This document shows, one piece after another, positions 34,052 to 45,380 of a DNA stretch of 64,000 nt. The notes under the pieces were generated by a model. The model was not told where the DNA came from and made no database searches. It worked only from the letters and a program-made list of their open reading frames with translations. How positions within the stretch are numbered: position 1 is the stretch's first letter; each line of letters starts with the position of its first letter. Source of the DNA: Diplonema papillatum (taxonomy: Eukaryota; Euglenozoa; Diplonemea; Diplonemida; Diplonemidae); contig JAPJBO010000270.1 in the NCBI GenBank assembly GCA_030068145.1, positions 124,001 through 188,000 on the forward strand. Reading direction: 5' to 3'. The translations under genes and the position numbers were made by a program.

Positions 34052-35462
34052 CCCCCACGCCGACAGACAATCTTCCGCGAACTTGATGCTAGCATCAACC
34101 GTGCATGAGAGGCGGTGCTAAGCCTAAACATGAAACTAAGATTTCCCCCCGAAAAAGTGGAAAGGAAATAAATCTGCTGGACTTCAGGCAGGATTCTGTC
34201 CAAACGCCCCACACTGGAAGGCAGACAGTACTTCGAAGTTGGGATTCATCATGCATGAGCACTGTCCTGTCTATGCATTAAACTAAGTTTCCCCCCTCCT
34301 CTCACTCCCGGTTAGCATCGCACGCCGAAAGGATGGTGACGCATCGACTGAGGACCGGACGAAGGCTCCGACGACAGGAAGGACAGGAAGTCAAGCCATG
34401 AGCGCCCGCGCTACGCTAAATGGTTCACTGGACCCATCAGTCTGAAGAAGAAAGAAAACCGGAAACCGCCAGTATCCCTCGCCTAGCTTCGTTGTCTAGC
34501 TGGAGACTTAAAAGTACCGACTAGTCACAAAGCCAACCTGCTACCTGATCCGCAATGAGGGCTCGTGCAGGGCAATGCCGGGGGAGAGAGACCTGTTCAG
34601 TATGCACCAAGCTTACCAGCGGGTTCCTCCACGTCGTGTCAACGATTCTGGTTGTCTGATATGCTGGTTGGAGGTGTCACCCGTGACAACTGACCAGTGT
34701 GCGAAGAGACGCTGACCGCACGATTGCGATCCCGATTAGCCTGGACCTGAAGCCCGCCATGCAGCTCCAACCCCACATACCTGCGTGGTCGCCGCTGATC
34801 ATGCGCGGAATTCCGATTCGAATCTCTCTCTCTCTCTCTCCCCCTTTTTTTGGCCGTCGTGCTGCTTGTTGTTGCGGGCGCCGTATGCATGCCACATGCT
34901 TAGCCTCGTACGCGCAGTTCCCAAGGGCGCTACGCATGCAGTCCTGTTCGCGAACGTACCTAGCCCCCGTCCCGTTAGACGTTGTCACCGACTTCGCTTC
35001 TCCGCTCCCTCTTTTCCAGCAACTGAACGGCCGCTGCGATCACACGTTACGGTAAGCACAACGAAGCCCAGGGTCTGCTGCAAAAGATGCAGACCATCTC
35101 GAAGAAGAACGAGCATTGTTCAAAAGTAGCCAAGGTCCGTTGGAACCAGCAGTATGAGTCTGTTGGGCGCGGGCGCCAGCATTGCTGTTCCACATGCACC
35201 GAAACCAGGTTGCTGTAGGTGAACCTGCAGCATGATCATTGCCAAAGAGTTCTGAATGGTATGCGGAAACGACTTTCAAACAGATTGGAACCCGCGGATT
35301 CATACACGAAGGAAATCGAAAATTCCGAGCATTCGGAAGGGCGAAGACAACTGCTGTTGCTCAAGGATCAGTTTAGTATCAAAAAACTCATACAAACACG
35401 TCGTTGCAGTCGAGATCACCGTGGAGAGGGGGAGGGGGGGGGGGCGGGACTCCAACTTCACG
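34052..35462. other. Spacer between the kanadaptin-like and FIH-like genes
   Basis: No supported gene. It holds a family E copy right after the stop (34083-34143), a shorter relative at 34246-34296, a CT-microsatellite near 34825 and a G-run near 35435. Confidence 0.5.
34083..34143 (+). repeat. Dispersed repeat family E, copy 2
   Basis: TTGATGCTAGCATCAA palindrome, then CCGTGCATGAGAGGCGGTGC and AAACATGAAACTAAGAT; about 90 percent identical to 17880-17941. It lies in the 3' flank of the kanadaptin-like gene. Confidence 0.75.
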
Positions 35463-37730
35463 ATGACGACGACGGAGAGCCCGAAGAAGGGCTTCACGGC
35501 GAATGCGCTGCGCAAGCTGCTGAAGGTGCCCGTGACCGGCGGGGAGTGGATCCCGTACGTCACGGACCGTAAGCCGATCGTCATGAAGAAGATGAAGGTC
35601 ATCTCGAAGAAGAGCTACGACGTCGTCGCGAAGGACGGGAGAAAGACGGTCGAGGCCGAGTGGAACTGGAACGAGGAGTTCATGGAGCGCCACTGCGTCA
35701 GCGACGGCCTCCTGACCATCTACGCCACCCCCACGGGCGCCATCCAAGCCATCAACAGCGCACGCAGCGTCAAGGAGCCGCTCGACACCTACAGGTACGA
35801 GGAGCCGCACAGACAAATGAGGCTGACCCCTTCCCAGTTCAGGCGACTCCGCGAGGCACCCAACCGGAGGTACAGGTACTTCCAGCAGGACTGCCTCCGC
35901 CCCGGTCTCGGCAAAGGGATAGAAGAGCAGTGCCGCGAGTTCGTCTGGGACTGCGTCAACGACATCCGGCAGACCGCCGGGTTCGGAGACATCGTGTCGT
36001 ATGAGCTTTGCAACTTCGAGCCGGGGATCTACAAGCAGTGCCGGTACGAGGAGCAGGACACGATCCACGTGCAGTTGTCGGGAACTCGGAGGGTTGTGAT
36101 CTTCGAACCGCCCGCATATCCATGCTTGTACCCGTATCCGACTATGCACCCGTGCGACAGGATCAGCCAGGCGGCCGAGTTCATCGAGTCCGGGGCGTGG
36201 CCGCCGGAGCGGTTCAAGAAGCTGGCGTTCGCTGCGAACCACGCGTGGGTGGCCGACCTGTCGCCGAACGACGTGCTGTTCCTGCCGAGCTACTACTGGA
36301 TCCACGAGATGTCTCCGAAGGAGACGTGTGTGTCAGCGCTCCTCTGGTGCCAGACGTCGAAGCCGGACGACGCGATGGATTCGCCTGTCCTCAGCGACTC
36401 CAATTTGGTCACCTGTCGAAGGAATATCGAGAAGCTTGCCTCCGAGGTAAAATGTCCCCTCTTCCCCCTCATTTTTTATGGTAACAAGCTTGCTTGTCTA
36501 TATCAAAAAGTGTCGGATGGCAGCGTGCTGTGTTAAATCACTCAAAACAGGGTTTACACCAGGGGACTTTGGAAACCCGGTTTCCCGGTTTCAGGAACCG
36601 GGTTTTTCCGGTTTCGGTTTTTCAAAAAAAAAAAAAAAATTTATAAATTATGATTTCAAGTGGCCCTGTACTGTACAGTGACTGCAGTTACGTGGCGCGT
36701 CACGGTGTGTCACTGCAATTCGAAGATTTTCATCTCCGTAGTTTGATAGACGTGCACACCACCACCACCGCAAGCTTATATCTCACCACCCCCCTCCGTC
36801 CCCTTGTTTACGTGCGCAAGGCGACGGTTCCAGGCACTCAGACACCCACAGGCACCGCAGAGCCCCAAAACCGGGTTTTTGGCTGAAACCGGCTTTTTTG
36901 CTCGGTCAGACAAAGAGCTAAAGTCCCCTGGTTTACACACGAACGCACAAACAAAAAAATTCTCCCACCTTCTACCAAGAAGACTTGATGCTAGAATCAG
37001 ACATGCGCAGCCAAGAAGACCTGATGCTAGAATCAGACATGCGCAAAGGCAGACAGTGCTGTCCAACCATTGTGAACAAAGTAACTCTTCCCCACCCGTC
37101 AGCGCAAGCGTCCATCAGAGAGTTGTCCGCCCGTGCAAGGGCATTCCGGTGTTGCGACGCGGCCGGAACCCCCCCATGCAGCCAACAACAGCGTGTCGTA
37201 GACTCAACACCGACCGGTGGAAGTGACAAGTGGACTAGATTTCGCTTCAGACGAAACCTACCTTTTCAGCCATGAAAAAAAGAAAGCACACACACGAACA
37301 CAGCGCTTCGGCGGCCTGACAGCTCACCAACTTTGGACTTCGATAGAGCGAGGATGGGTGCCGAAGGGCGTCGATATGAAGGAGCTGAACACGTTGGCCC
37401 TCTGCAGCGCGATGATGCTCTCGGTTCTGGTCGGACCCACGCGGTCGCGCCTGATGCTGCAGGTATGCCTTTCCGAGTCTTCGGGCTGCTTTGTACAACT
37501 AGCATCGAAGAGAACCCCCCAGCACATCTGCAACAGTCGCAGCCGGAAGAACCTGTGCCACGACCACGCAACTTCGGAGACACATATGCAGCAATTCACC
37601 AACGCAGGAAATGGTCGACGGCCGATTCTCGCACCTCGAAGTCAACGACGCCGAAGTAGCCGAACGTCTCCGCGAGCCTCTCCCAAAGGAAAAGGAAGTT
37701 CACTACCTGGAAGTCGCCAACAAGTTGTAG
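35463..37730 (+). CDS. FIH (HIF1AN)-like JmjC/cupin_8 protein with altered iron-binding motif, three exons
   Basis: Exons 35463-36446, 37304-37462 and 37608-37730 join in phase 0 (421 residues, stop TAG). Donors are GTAAAA and GTATGC. The core matches factor-inhibiting-HIF asparaginyl hydroxylase: HVQLSGTRRVVIFEPPAYP, the hallmark CLYPYPTMHPCDR, DVLFLPSYYWIHEMSP and RRNIEKLASE. FIH proteins are 2-oxoglutarate/Fe(II) dioxygenases that hydroxylate Asn in ankyrin repeats and HIF. Where human FIH has HYDEQ (iron ligands His and Asp), this protein has RYEEQ, so two of the three ligands appear replaced; the third His (YWIH) seems kept. I infer a catalytically weak or inactive member, perhaps a binding protein. 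The start is the first ATG of the conserved block; the frame extends upstream without support. Confidence 0.8.
36472..36955 (+). repeat. Dispersed repeat family F, copy 1, split by a transposon
   Basis: TTTTTTATGGTAACAAGCTT up to ACAGGGTTTACA is nearly identical to 52954-53040. The remaining piece (ACGCACAAACAAA) resumes at 36942, beyond the inserted element 36560-36930. The repeat starts 25 bp after the donor at 36447; the other copy starts 27 bp after its donor at 52927. Confidence 0.85.
36560..36930. mobile_element. hAT-like miniature DNA transposon (MITE), 371 bp
   Basis: Perfect 11-bp terminal inverted repeats CAGGGGACTTT...AAAGTCCCCTG. Both ends are flanked by the 8-bp direct repeat GTTTACAC (36552-36559 and 36931-36938). 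An 8-bp duplication and CAGGG-type ends are typical of the hAT superfamily. The interior has GGTTTCCCGG-type direct and inverted motifs and no coding capacity, so the element needs a transposase from elsewhere. It interrupts family F; the second family F copy at 52954-53051 serves as the unoccupied site. Confidence 0.85.
36984..37042 (+). repeat. Family E-related direct repeat
   Basis: Two tandem units of about 36 bp with AAGACTTGATGCTAGAATCA and GACATGCGCA; the palindrome of family E is broken here (GCTAGAATCA). Inside intron 36447-37303 of the FIH-like gene. Confidence 0.65.
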
Positions 37731-39370
37731 CCCAGGCTGTTCTACAGCGAAACGCAACCAAACACAAGCTGCTGCAGGTAAACCCGACAGTCCGACAGTC
37801 CCGGTTAGTATGCCGAACCGTCTTCGGGTGCGTGGTGGTTCGACTCGCGGAGCTGATTTGCGGAGGCACTCGGCTCGAATCTCGATCGCCCCACGCGGTT
37901 GTTGTAGCGAGTTACCTCCTCAACTCGTTCCAAGCTGTGAACGAACTTCTCAAGAGCAAGGGCCATGCGCGTGAACACCTACGCCATGTGTGGTGAAAGT
38001 GTATCGGCGTCTTCAGACAACGTCCTCTGCCCCCATTGGCCTGACGTTGATTAATGACATGGTTAGTTGCGGATCGCCGCTGTGGGTCCTGTCTTCGACA
38101 TGCTTTGAGTTGGTGATCGAACGAGTTCGCCTTCGAGCTGTTCGAGACTCTGGCGTCTTCACGGGCGCGGGGTTGGACGACGAACCCCCTCCCAACCGAC
38201 CTGGCAAATTCTCGCTTCCCTGCCACCGAGGCAGCGTCTGCCCACTCTAGCCTCTGGGTCTAGCAAAACACGTGTCATCTCTCATACCTTGCCCTCCATT
38301 TTTCAACCATTTTCCTGCACACGCGATCCCTGCTTGCGTAAAGAACAACAATCGGGAAACTAAACAGCGTTCCGGGTGTGTCATACGCCGAAGTAGTTGT
38401 GCACTGTGAGACACCGTCCAGGTGCGCTTTCGCCATGTCTTGTACGCCACAGGATCGGACGGGGCGCTGTCCGAAATTTGACTGGTCAGTCAGGATTGGC
38501 GACGCGGGTCCCGTAAAGGACAGACTCAAAGTTCTCCTACCAAGCAAAGGCGCAAGAGCAAGACACCGAACTGATCGTCCCTCGGGATCGACGGTAACAC
38601 AAAACACGAAGCAGAACAGAGGCACAAACCCTCCTCCATCGCTGCAGAGAGCACACCTGACCAAGATCAATTGGACACAATAGTCCAGAACTTCTTTGAC
38701 GGGAGGTGGCAGCAACCCACCAGCCACTTCCGTAGGTCCATAGTCCCCCTTTCCGAAAGTCTTTTCCCTGGAGAGTATTAGGCGTGCAATACTTTTGATC
38801 GAACAACGTAATCGCTCGCGGGAGCGAGGTCGGGCGAGGTCGCTCGCGGGTGGCAAAAGGCTGCAGAGCCGACGAAACTCGGGTCGACCATGAACATCAT
38901 CACGGTAAGTTCGGCAACGACGTGGCTCCTCAACCGGATTCCCGCACTTACTCTCCAAGACCAAAGCTCCACTTGCACTTGCTTTTTGGAGGCTAAGAAG
39001 CGATCATGACGGCCCGTGTGTCTAAGCCGTCGGCGATCCCAGCAAACCCTTGCGCTATCCCTGTAGGCGGGAGAACAGCTTCCGGTGAAGGCCCTGCCTG
39101 ACTGGGTGTAGTATGAAATCTGCTAAGTACAACTTGCATTTACCAAAAAAAGTTGGGGTTTCCGGCCAACTTTTTAGGGGGGGCAACATTTTTAGAAATA
39201 CCGTACCTAGACTGACCCGATTTCGGTCAAAATCCAAGCTCGAGCCCCCGGCTTTGCCCCTTCATAAAAGGAACACAACTCAGGTTTTGGATCCCGGCAA
39301 CCCTTTTGGATCTTTTGAGATCCGGAGAACCCTTCCGCCTCGTCGTCCTCCTCCCTCCCACCTCTCACAA
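37731..39370. other. Spacer between the FIH-like and helicase genes
   Basis: No supported gene. A 229-codon minus-strand frame at 38275-38964 shows no recognisable domain and coding-unlike composition. TCGCTCGCGGG occurs twice, at 38811 and 38842. The frame of the helicase gene runs back to 39113, but the sequence before the ATG at 39371 is AT-rich and looks like leader. Confidence 0.5.
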
Positions 39371-42300
39371 ATGGCCGCCGCAGCCGAGCAACAAGCACCG
39401 GCCGCGTCTCTTCCGGACATCGAAGACGTTCTGCACCTCCGCCCGTCCGCCGTCGGGACGTACTACCATCGCGCGTGCTGCGACCGCTTTTTGTTCCTCT
39501 CGTGCGGCCCTTCGAAGCAGGGCGCCGAACTGTCGGCAACTGGCCGGGCGCACACTACGCGCGGGAACGAGTTTGAAGAGGCGGTGTGGGCGTCCCTAAA
39601 AGGGGCAGCCGACGAGGGCGGCTATGCGTGCCTCGACGCCACGGAGGAGGAGCCGTTCGAGTTGCAACGCTCGCGGCTCGGGGCGTACTTCGTGGGAGCG
39701 GTCGCGGAGAGGGCGACGTGCTACGTGTACCAGCTCCCCCTCGCTCGCGCCCTGCTGCGGGATGTCCTCGGGGACGAGGGCGAGGGCCCCAGCAGCAGCA
39801 GCAGCTGCTGCAACAATGGTCCCAGCAACAATGGCCCCAGCAACAATGGCCCCAGCAACAATGACTCCGGCAGCTGCTGCAACAAGGGCCCCAGCAGCAG
39901 CAGCAGCTGCTGCAACAATGGTCCCAGCAACAATGGCCCCAGCAACAATGACTCCGGCAGCTGCTGCAACAAGGGCCCCAGCAGCTGCAACAACGGCGGC
40001 GGCGGTTCGGGGCTCCGGAAGGTGCCGGAAGCCGAATTCAGCCGCGCGCTGCCGGACCTGCTGCGGGTGTGCCGCGGGGCGGACGGGTCGGTCGTCGTGA
40101 CCGTCATCGACGTGAAGTCGAGCGCCAAAGCGAAAGTGTCGCACCAGGCGCAGCTGGCGGTGTACCGCGAGATCATCAGGTCCCATCTGCGGGGCTGCGC
40201 CGCCGGCGCCCCGATCACCGTCGACCGGATCGGAGAGGTGTGGCGCCACCCCGGGACGGTGGACGTTGCCGCCGCTGGCGACGGGCCCCGGCCGCTGTGG
40301 GCCAGCGACGCCGTCGACCTGACTGCGATCACGGCGCAGAACCGCGCCCTCTTCCGCAAGGTGCGGTCGAACGCGTTCGACGAAGAGGGCACGAAGGCGG
40401 CGTTCGCCCTCAGCCGGCACGGGTGCTACCAGTGCCCGCACCTGCGGGGCTGCCGCGCGGCCGCGCGGGGTACCGTGCGGGCGATCGGCGGCCTCGACCG
40501 CGACGGCTACGCGGCGCTGTCCAAGTTCGCGGGGGGCGACTCGCTCCCGGGCTTGGAGCGCGCGTGGGCGGCGGCGGGCCCGGCGGGCAGGGTCGGCGCC
40601 GCAGCCGCGCTCTCGTGCGACGTGCTCAGGGACGCGCTGCCGCACTCGGGCGGAGGGCAGCCGGTCCCGAAGCGGCGCGTCGAGCTGCGCGCGCAGCCGG
40701 CGGCGAACCTCCCGACGTGGCTCGACTACGAAGTCTCGGTTTCCATCCTCCGGGAATACAGCAAACACGCGGGCAGCAGCATATGCGCTGCGTTCGCCTT
40801 CGTCGTCCGACGAGTGGACAACCTCGAGATAGTCGACGGCGACGTCGTTACGAGCGACGACACAGCCGAGCTCGACGCGAGATGCGTGGAGCTGCTGGAC
40901 GACGTGCTCTCGTCCGCCCTGCTGCAAGGCGCGCGCGTGCAGGTGTACTGCCAAACGGAGGACGAGCACACGGCGTTGATGCAGCTGCTCGGAAAAGAGG
41001 CGCTCCGCCGCTACTCGAAGGACGCGGCCGCCGCCCCGCGCGCGTTCCTGCAGCTCGCCGACCACGCGACCAAGTACAGTGTTCACCGGGTGCTGTGCAG
41101 GAGCCAAGGGGAGGCTGCGCCGGAGCTGCTGCCCGACCTCCACGACAGCGTGCGCTTTTTGAAGCTGAAGCCGAAGGTTAAGAAGGGCGAGTGGCAGGCA
41201 TGCGCGGCGCGTCTCGGGATCGAAATTGGCTCGAAAACGACGAAAGACCTGATCGAGGCGGTGACCGGGAAGTTGATGGAAGACAACGCAGACTTGCAGT
41301 GGAACGAGTTGGAAGGGTTGGCGCCGGAGGAGAAGTACACTGAGCTGGCCTGGAGGCACGCGCTGCGGAGGAGGGAGGCGCCTGCCGTGCAGGCGGTCGA
41401 AGCGGTTTTCAGGCAAACCTTTCACTTTCCCGGCGTCGTCGGGTTCGCGACGCACGAAGAGCTGGCTGGCTTCGCGGGGCAGGAAGACCACTGGATCGGC
41501 GACGATACCGTGCTCGAATCAGCCGTCGAGGCCCGGGCCACATTGCTTAAGCAACGTGCTGCTGCCGGGCTGAAGGTGGTCGATTGGGTCCGGGAAGCGA
41601 CGAGCGGGAACGAGTGGGCTGGGTGCAGCAGCGTCTGGAATGGCATCCCGCCGACGCTCCGGCACGGGAATCACATTGTGAACGAGTTGCTCTTCGTAAA
41701 GCAGCACGACCTCTTCCGCCCCGAGGGTAAGTCCGTATACGTCCAAGCGGAGAAGCAGAAAGGTTCACACGGTACCGTTCTCCTCCGCATTCTTCACGGA
41801 CAGGAGCACGTTGCCGTCGACGACGAACCGCGTGGGCAGTGGCTGATCGCTGACCTGCAAAGCGAGGCACCCCCAGAAGACGAGTTCGCCCTCGGCGGAA
41901 GTAACCCGTTTCCGGCCGACTTCTTCGCGGCCGAGCTGCCAGGGGAGCGTTTCCCGTGGACCCTCCTGCATGGGATGACAGCATGCGATATCAACCCGAA
42001 GCGCATCTCCCACCACCACAAAACCAGGTTGCAGTGCTACCCACTCGGCAACGATACCGGCACCCAACCTCTGTTCGTCAACACGCATGTCATCCACCCC
42101 CCGGGCCACCCTGCGCCGTTCAGGATCGAACACGGACGACTGTACCGTTTGACAAAGCGGACGGTCGACTTCAACTCGTCCAAGTGCACCGCTGCCATCG
42201 GCTCGTTGTACAGCGCCGGCAACGGCCCCCACAAAACTTTGTCGCCGGTGCTCTCGCTGATAGGGGAGGGGCCCGTCGCGCTTGGCGGAGGGCCGGCGGT

Positions 42301-44409
42301 GGCACTCAGGAGCAAGAGCATAGCGGAACGCGTCGACAGGGCGTTGACCTGCAAATCGTTCGGGGTTTTGACCGCGAGTCAGCGCGCGGCGCATGAACAC
42401 GCGTTCGCCCACCGCTGCCAGCTGGTTTGGGGGCCTCCGGGGACAGGGAAGACACACTATGTCGCCAATCACATCGTTCGGGCCGTTTTCGAGGCGGCGG
42501 CGTGCCGGGACTCATTCCGGGTGTTCGTTACCGCGATGACTAACGCCGCCATCAAAGAGGTGATGGCGCTCGTTGAAAAGCTGCTGGAGGCGCTGTTCGA
42601 GCACCCGAGCATGAGCTCCTGCGCGGCTGTCGACATCGCGGACCTGAAAGTCAGAGAAAACGACCGCAGCATCTCCGTCCAAACGCAGCGTGCCGCCAGT
42701 ATTTCCCTCCCGCGTGTCGACACCGAAAGCGAGCTCCGAACCCCCATTCCACCGTCATCCCCCTTCAACACATCTCCGTCTCACGTCCAGCCCCACGCTT
42801 CGTTCGAACGCACCACGGAACCTTCCCCGAGACCCCCATCTCCCGAACCGCTACCGACGCCCAAGGCAAGGAAAACTCAGCCAGCCTATTCGATCACCTA
42901 CGGCACCGTTTGGCAGATCCTCAAACTAACCAAACCAGAGCCCTTCGACCTCATCGTCATCGACGAAGCAAGCCAGCTCCCGTGCACAGAAGCGCTCGCG
43001 GTATGACTGGGATTCCGGGCTTCCTCTTTTGTCGTGGGAAACATGTTACAAACACACAACCGAGCCCCGTTCCCACCTTTTTTCGTGACCCATCCTTCCG
43101 TGGTTGCCGTCTGCATCACGCGGCGTTGGTGCGGTTGTCGTCGATCTTCTGCGGTGTGTCCAACAGTGAGCGATGCCGCGCTACTCAGCGCACTTTTCAG
43201 CGGGACTAGACAGCCGGAATTACTGGGGGCGGGCACCCGTGAGGGTAGGGGGAAACCATCAGTCTGGTACGTTCGGTGAACACCCTCGGGCACAGACACA
43301 CACTCACAGATTGCGAGTTTGTCGGAAGACGGCCGACTGATCGTCGCAGGAGACCAGCTGCAACTGAACCCTATCGTTGCTGCAAAGTATCCAGAATCCG
43401 GTATGCGCCACATACTTTCGAGCCGTCTTACATGACACGCCCGACGTTAGCCGACAAACTGTCAAACGAACAAACCCAACCACCGGCCCATTTTCAGGAG
43501 ACCGTTTCGTTTAAAAAAAACAGGTTGTCCAGGTCAGACGTGCATCGTCGGAAACACAAAACACAACTTGCAGGAGGGGTAGGGGTTGACCTCACCGGGT
43601 CGCTCCTGATGGCGCTTCTGCGCAACGACAAGAACGCCCCCGTGACCGACCGGTACGCGCACGAACCGCTGCACAGCAGCGTCGCCAAGCTCACAGAGAA
43701 CTTACGTTCGAACGCAACAATCTGTCGCCTGACGCAGCGCCTTTACGGCGCCGACTACACCGTGCAACCGGCGTCGACGGCCGACACAGACAGCAGGCGC
43801 CTGCACCTGCGATCCCCCTCTCATCTTTGCCCCGAGCTCGAAGCGCTTTTGTTCGAGGATAGGAAGTGGCTCGAAGGGATGCTGTGCATCGTCGTCGACG
43901 TGCCGTCCGTCGACGATAAAGTCGAGGCACTGAGCCGCGAAGCAGGCCTTGTGTGCGAGCTGGCCGCAACGCTGGAAGCGTGTTGCGAAAATGACGCGCG
44001 GAAACCCCTCTCCATGTTCGCGTTGACGCCAACGCACGCCCAGCGCTTGGCCGTTGAGGAGCGGATGAGCACCCACCGAAAAAAAACTGGCACGAACAGC
44101 CCGCTGTCCGTCATCGACACTGTCAACAAAGCGCAAGGCCAAACCGCGGACGTGGCCATCACCGCATACAGCGTGCCGTCCTCCGACGCTTTCCTCTTCG
44201 ACATCGCCCGCATCAACGTCGCTCTCACCCGAGCTCGCTGCCTCAACTGCCTGATTGTCTCTCCTTCCGTCCTGAAACCCGCACCTTCCGTCTGTGATTC
44301 TGCCGAGACCCGGTACGGGTACAACCACTTAACAGCCTTCATCGATTCGGCTGCTGTCTTACGAGTCAGCTTCGATGGGTCGTTTAAAGGAAGCTGGCAG
44401 GCCCACTGA
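39371..44409 (+). CDS. RecB-like nuclease fused to SF1 (Dna2/UPF1-type) helicase, three exons
   Basis: Exons 39371-43000, 43310-43400 and 43574-44409 join in phases 0 and 1 to 1518 residues. The donors are GTATGA and GTATGC, and both acceptors end CAG. The N-terminal 400 residues look like the Fe-S PD-(D/E)XK nuclease of Dna2 and TM0106-type proteins: cysteines in YYHRACCDRFLFLSC, VTVIDVKSS with a downstream Gln (HQAQLAVYRE), and the paired Cys of GCYQCPHLRGC. The helicase has Walker A GPPGTGKT (about residue 1021), Walker B DLIVIDEAS (about 1198) and, only after joining exon 2, motif III GRLIVAGDQLQLNPI. Exon 3 holds DTVNKAQGQTADVAITAYS (motif V) and RINVALTRAR (motif VI). Expected role: cutting and unwinding flapped DNA in replication or repair. 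Ser/Asn/Cys-rich and Pro/Ser-rich inserts enlarge both halves. Confidence 0.88.
39790..40005 (+). repeat. Low-complexity CAG/AACAATGGCCCCAGC repeat in the nuclease domain
   Basis: 15-bp units encode NNGPS repeats, alternating with SSSSCC and CCNKGPSS, arranged as about two larger duplications. The insert sits between two conserved parts of the nuclease and is probably a surface loop. Confidence 0.85.
43531..43566 (+). repeat. Dispersed repeat family G, copy 2
   Basis: AGGTCAGACGTGCATCGTCG, then GAAACACAAAACACAA, ending a few bases before the acceptor of the exon at 43574. The counterpart is at 18138-18173, in another gene's intron. Confidence 0.65.
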
Positions 44410-45380
44410 GGGACCGTTACGCTACCGTTACGCACCCGGGACCAGTCTGTTGAGAAGGCATATGATGGTTTTCAACACTACTGAGTCCAGTGTCCCAGTC
44501 TTGTGATCCGGGTGTGTTCTGGGGTCGTAACCACCCTGGATGTCGTTCTCTGCGTGCTCTAACAAGTCGACAAGGGAAATGTCGGGTGCGCAACCCTGAA
44601 CGTGCAAACCTTGGCCTTTTCAGGAGCATCTGGGCGGGTATTATGGTCCCCCGAGTGCTTTTCTGCGCCTCCAGGTGTCTTGTGCTGCCAGTAGGGGTGC
44701 TTTTCTAGCCGTCTCGGTCTCTAGAAGGGCGTAACGGAAACGGTCAATCTCGCCCCCCGTACCCGTAATAGGCAAAAATCCCTGTTTTTCATAACGATCC
44801 ATATCCTAGGCGACAAATTCGCCGAAGAGTTGCGCTTCCCTTCCCTCGGTAATGGGCCCCTACGTGCAACGCATTCTCAGGTATCTCACTGGTTTCTTTA
44901 GCCATACTTCAACTCTCTTAGCCTAGCCTTTTCTCAACTCCCTTCGGCACCCATGCCAGTAGCACCGATGCCCTCTGCAAAACTCTGCAGGACTAGCCAC
45001 GCCTGACGATCTCATTTTTCTGACACCCATTCTTTTGAAGAGGCCTGTTGTTCGTTGTTGGATGGTGGGTTAATCCCGGGCCTCACAACCAGATGTGGCT
45101 CTCCCTGAAACGATCTCTGGGCCGCCTACATTCCGGTAGGCATACCAGGCGGCTGCAGGTGGCAGGTGCGCGTAGTAATGGTTGTGTTTGTGTAGGTACA
45201 CTTGACCGGATTGGTGACTGGCACTCGTTAGCATTTCCGTACCACGATGATCAAAACGTAGACGTGCGGACTTACACACATGTAGGTTCACACAGACACT
45301 CCTACGCCCTGTGCAAACACATCGAGTTTTCCGCAGTGGGGGCGGCGGGGGGAGCAGAGAAGAAAGGGAGGCGGAAGGCA
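44410..45380. other. Spacer between the helicase and CHB-type membrane-protein genes
   Basis: No supported gene. TTTAGCCATACTTCAACTCT at 44897 is shared with 22517. From 45048 the frame is continuous with the downstream gene, but its composition changes at 45381, where the likely start lies. Confidence 0.5.

Noticed and set aside
38275-38964. 229-codon minus-strand frame as a gene
   Set aside because: No recognisable domain, no splice context, composition unlike the window's genes.
45048-45380. N-terminal extension of the CHB-type membrane protein
   Set aside because: In frame, but composition is unlike protein-coding DNA here, and the ATG at 45381 gives a clean membrane anchor.
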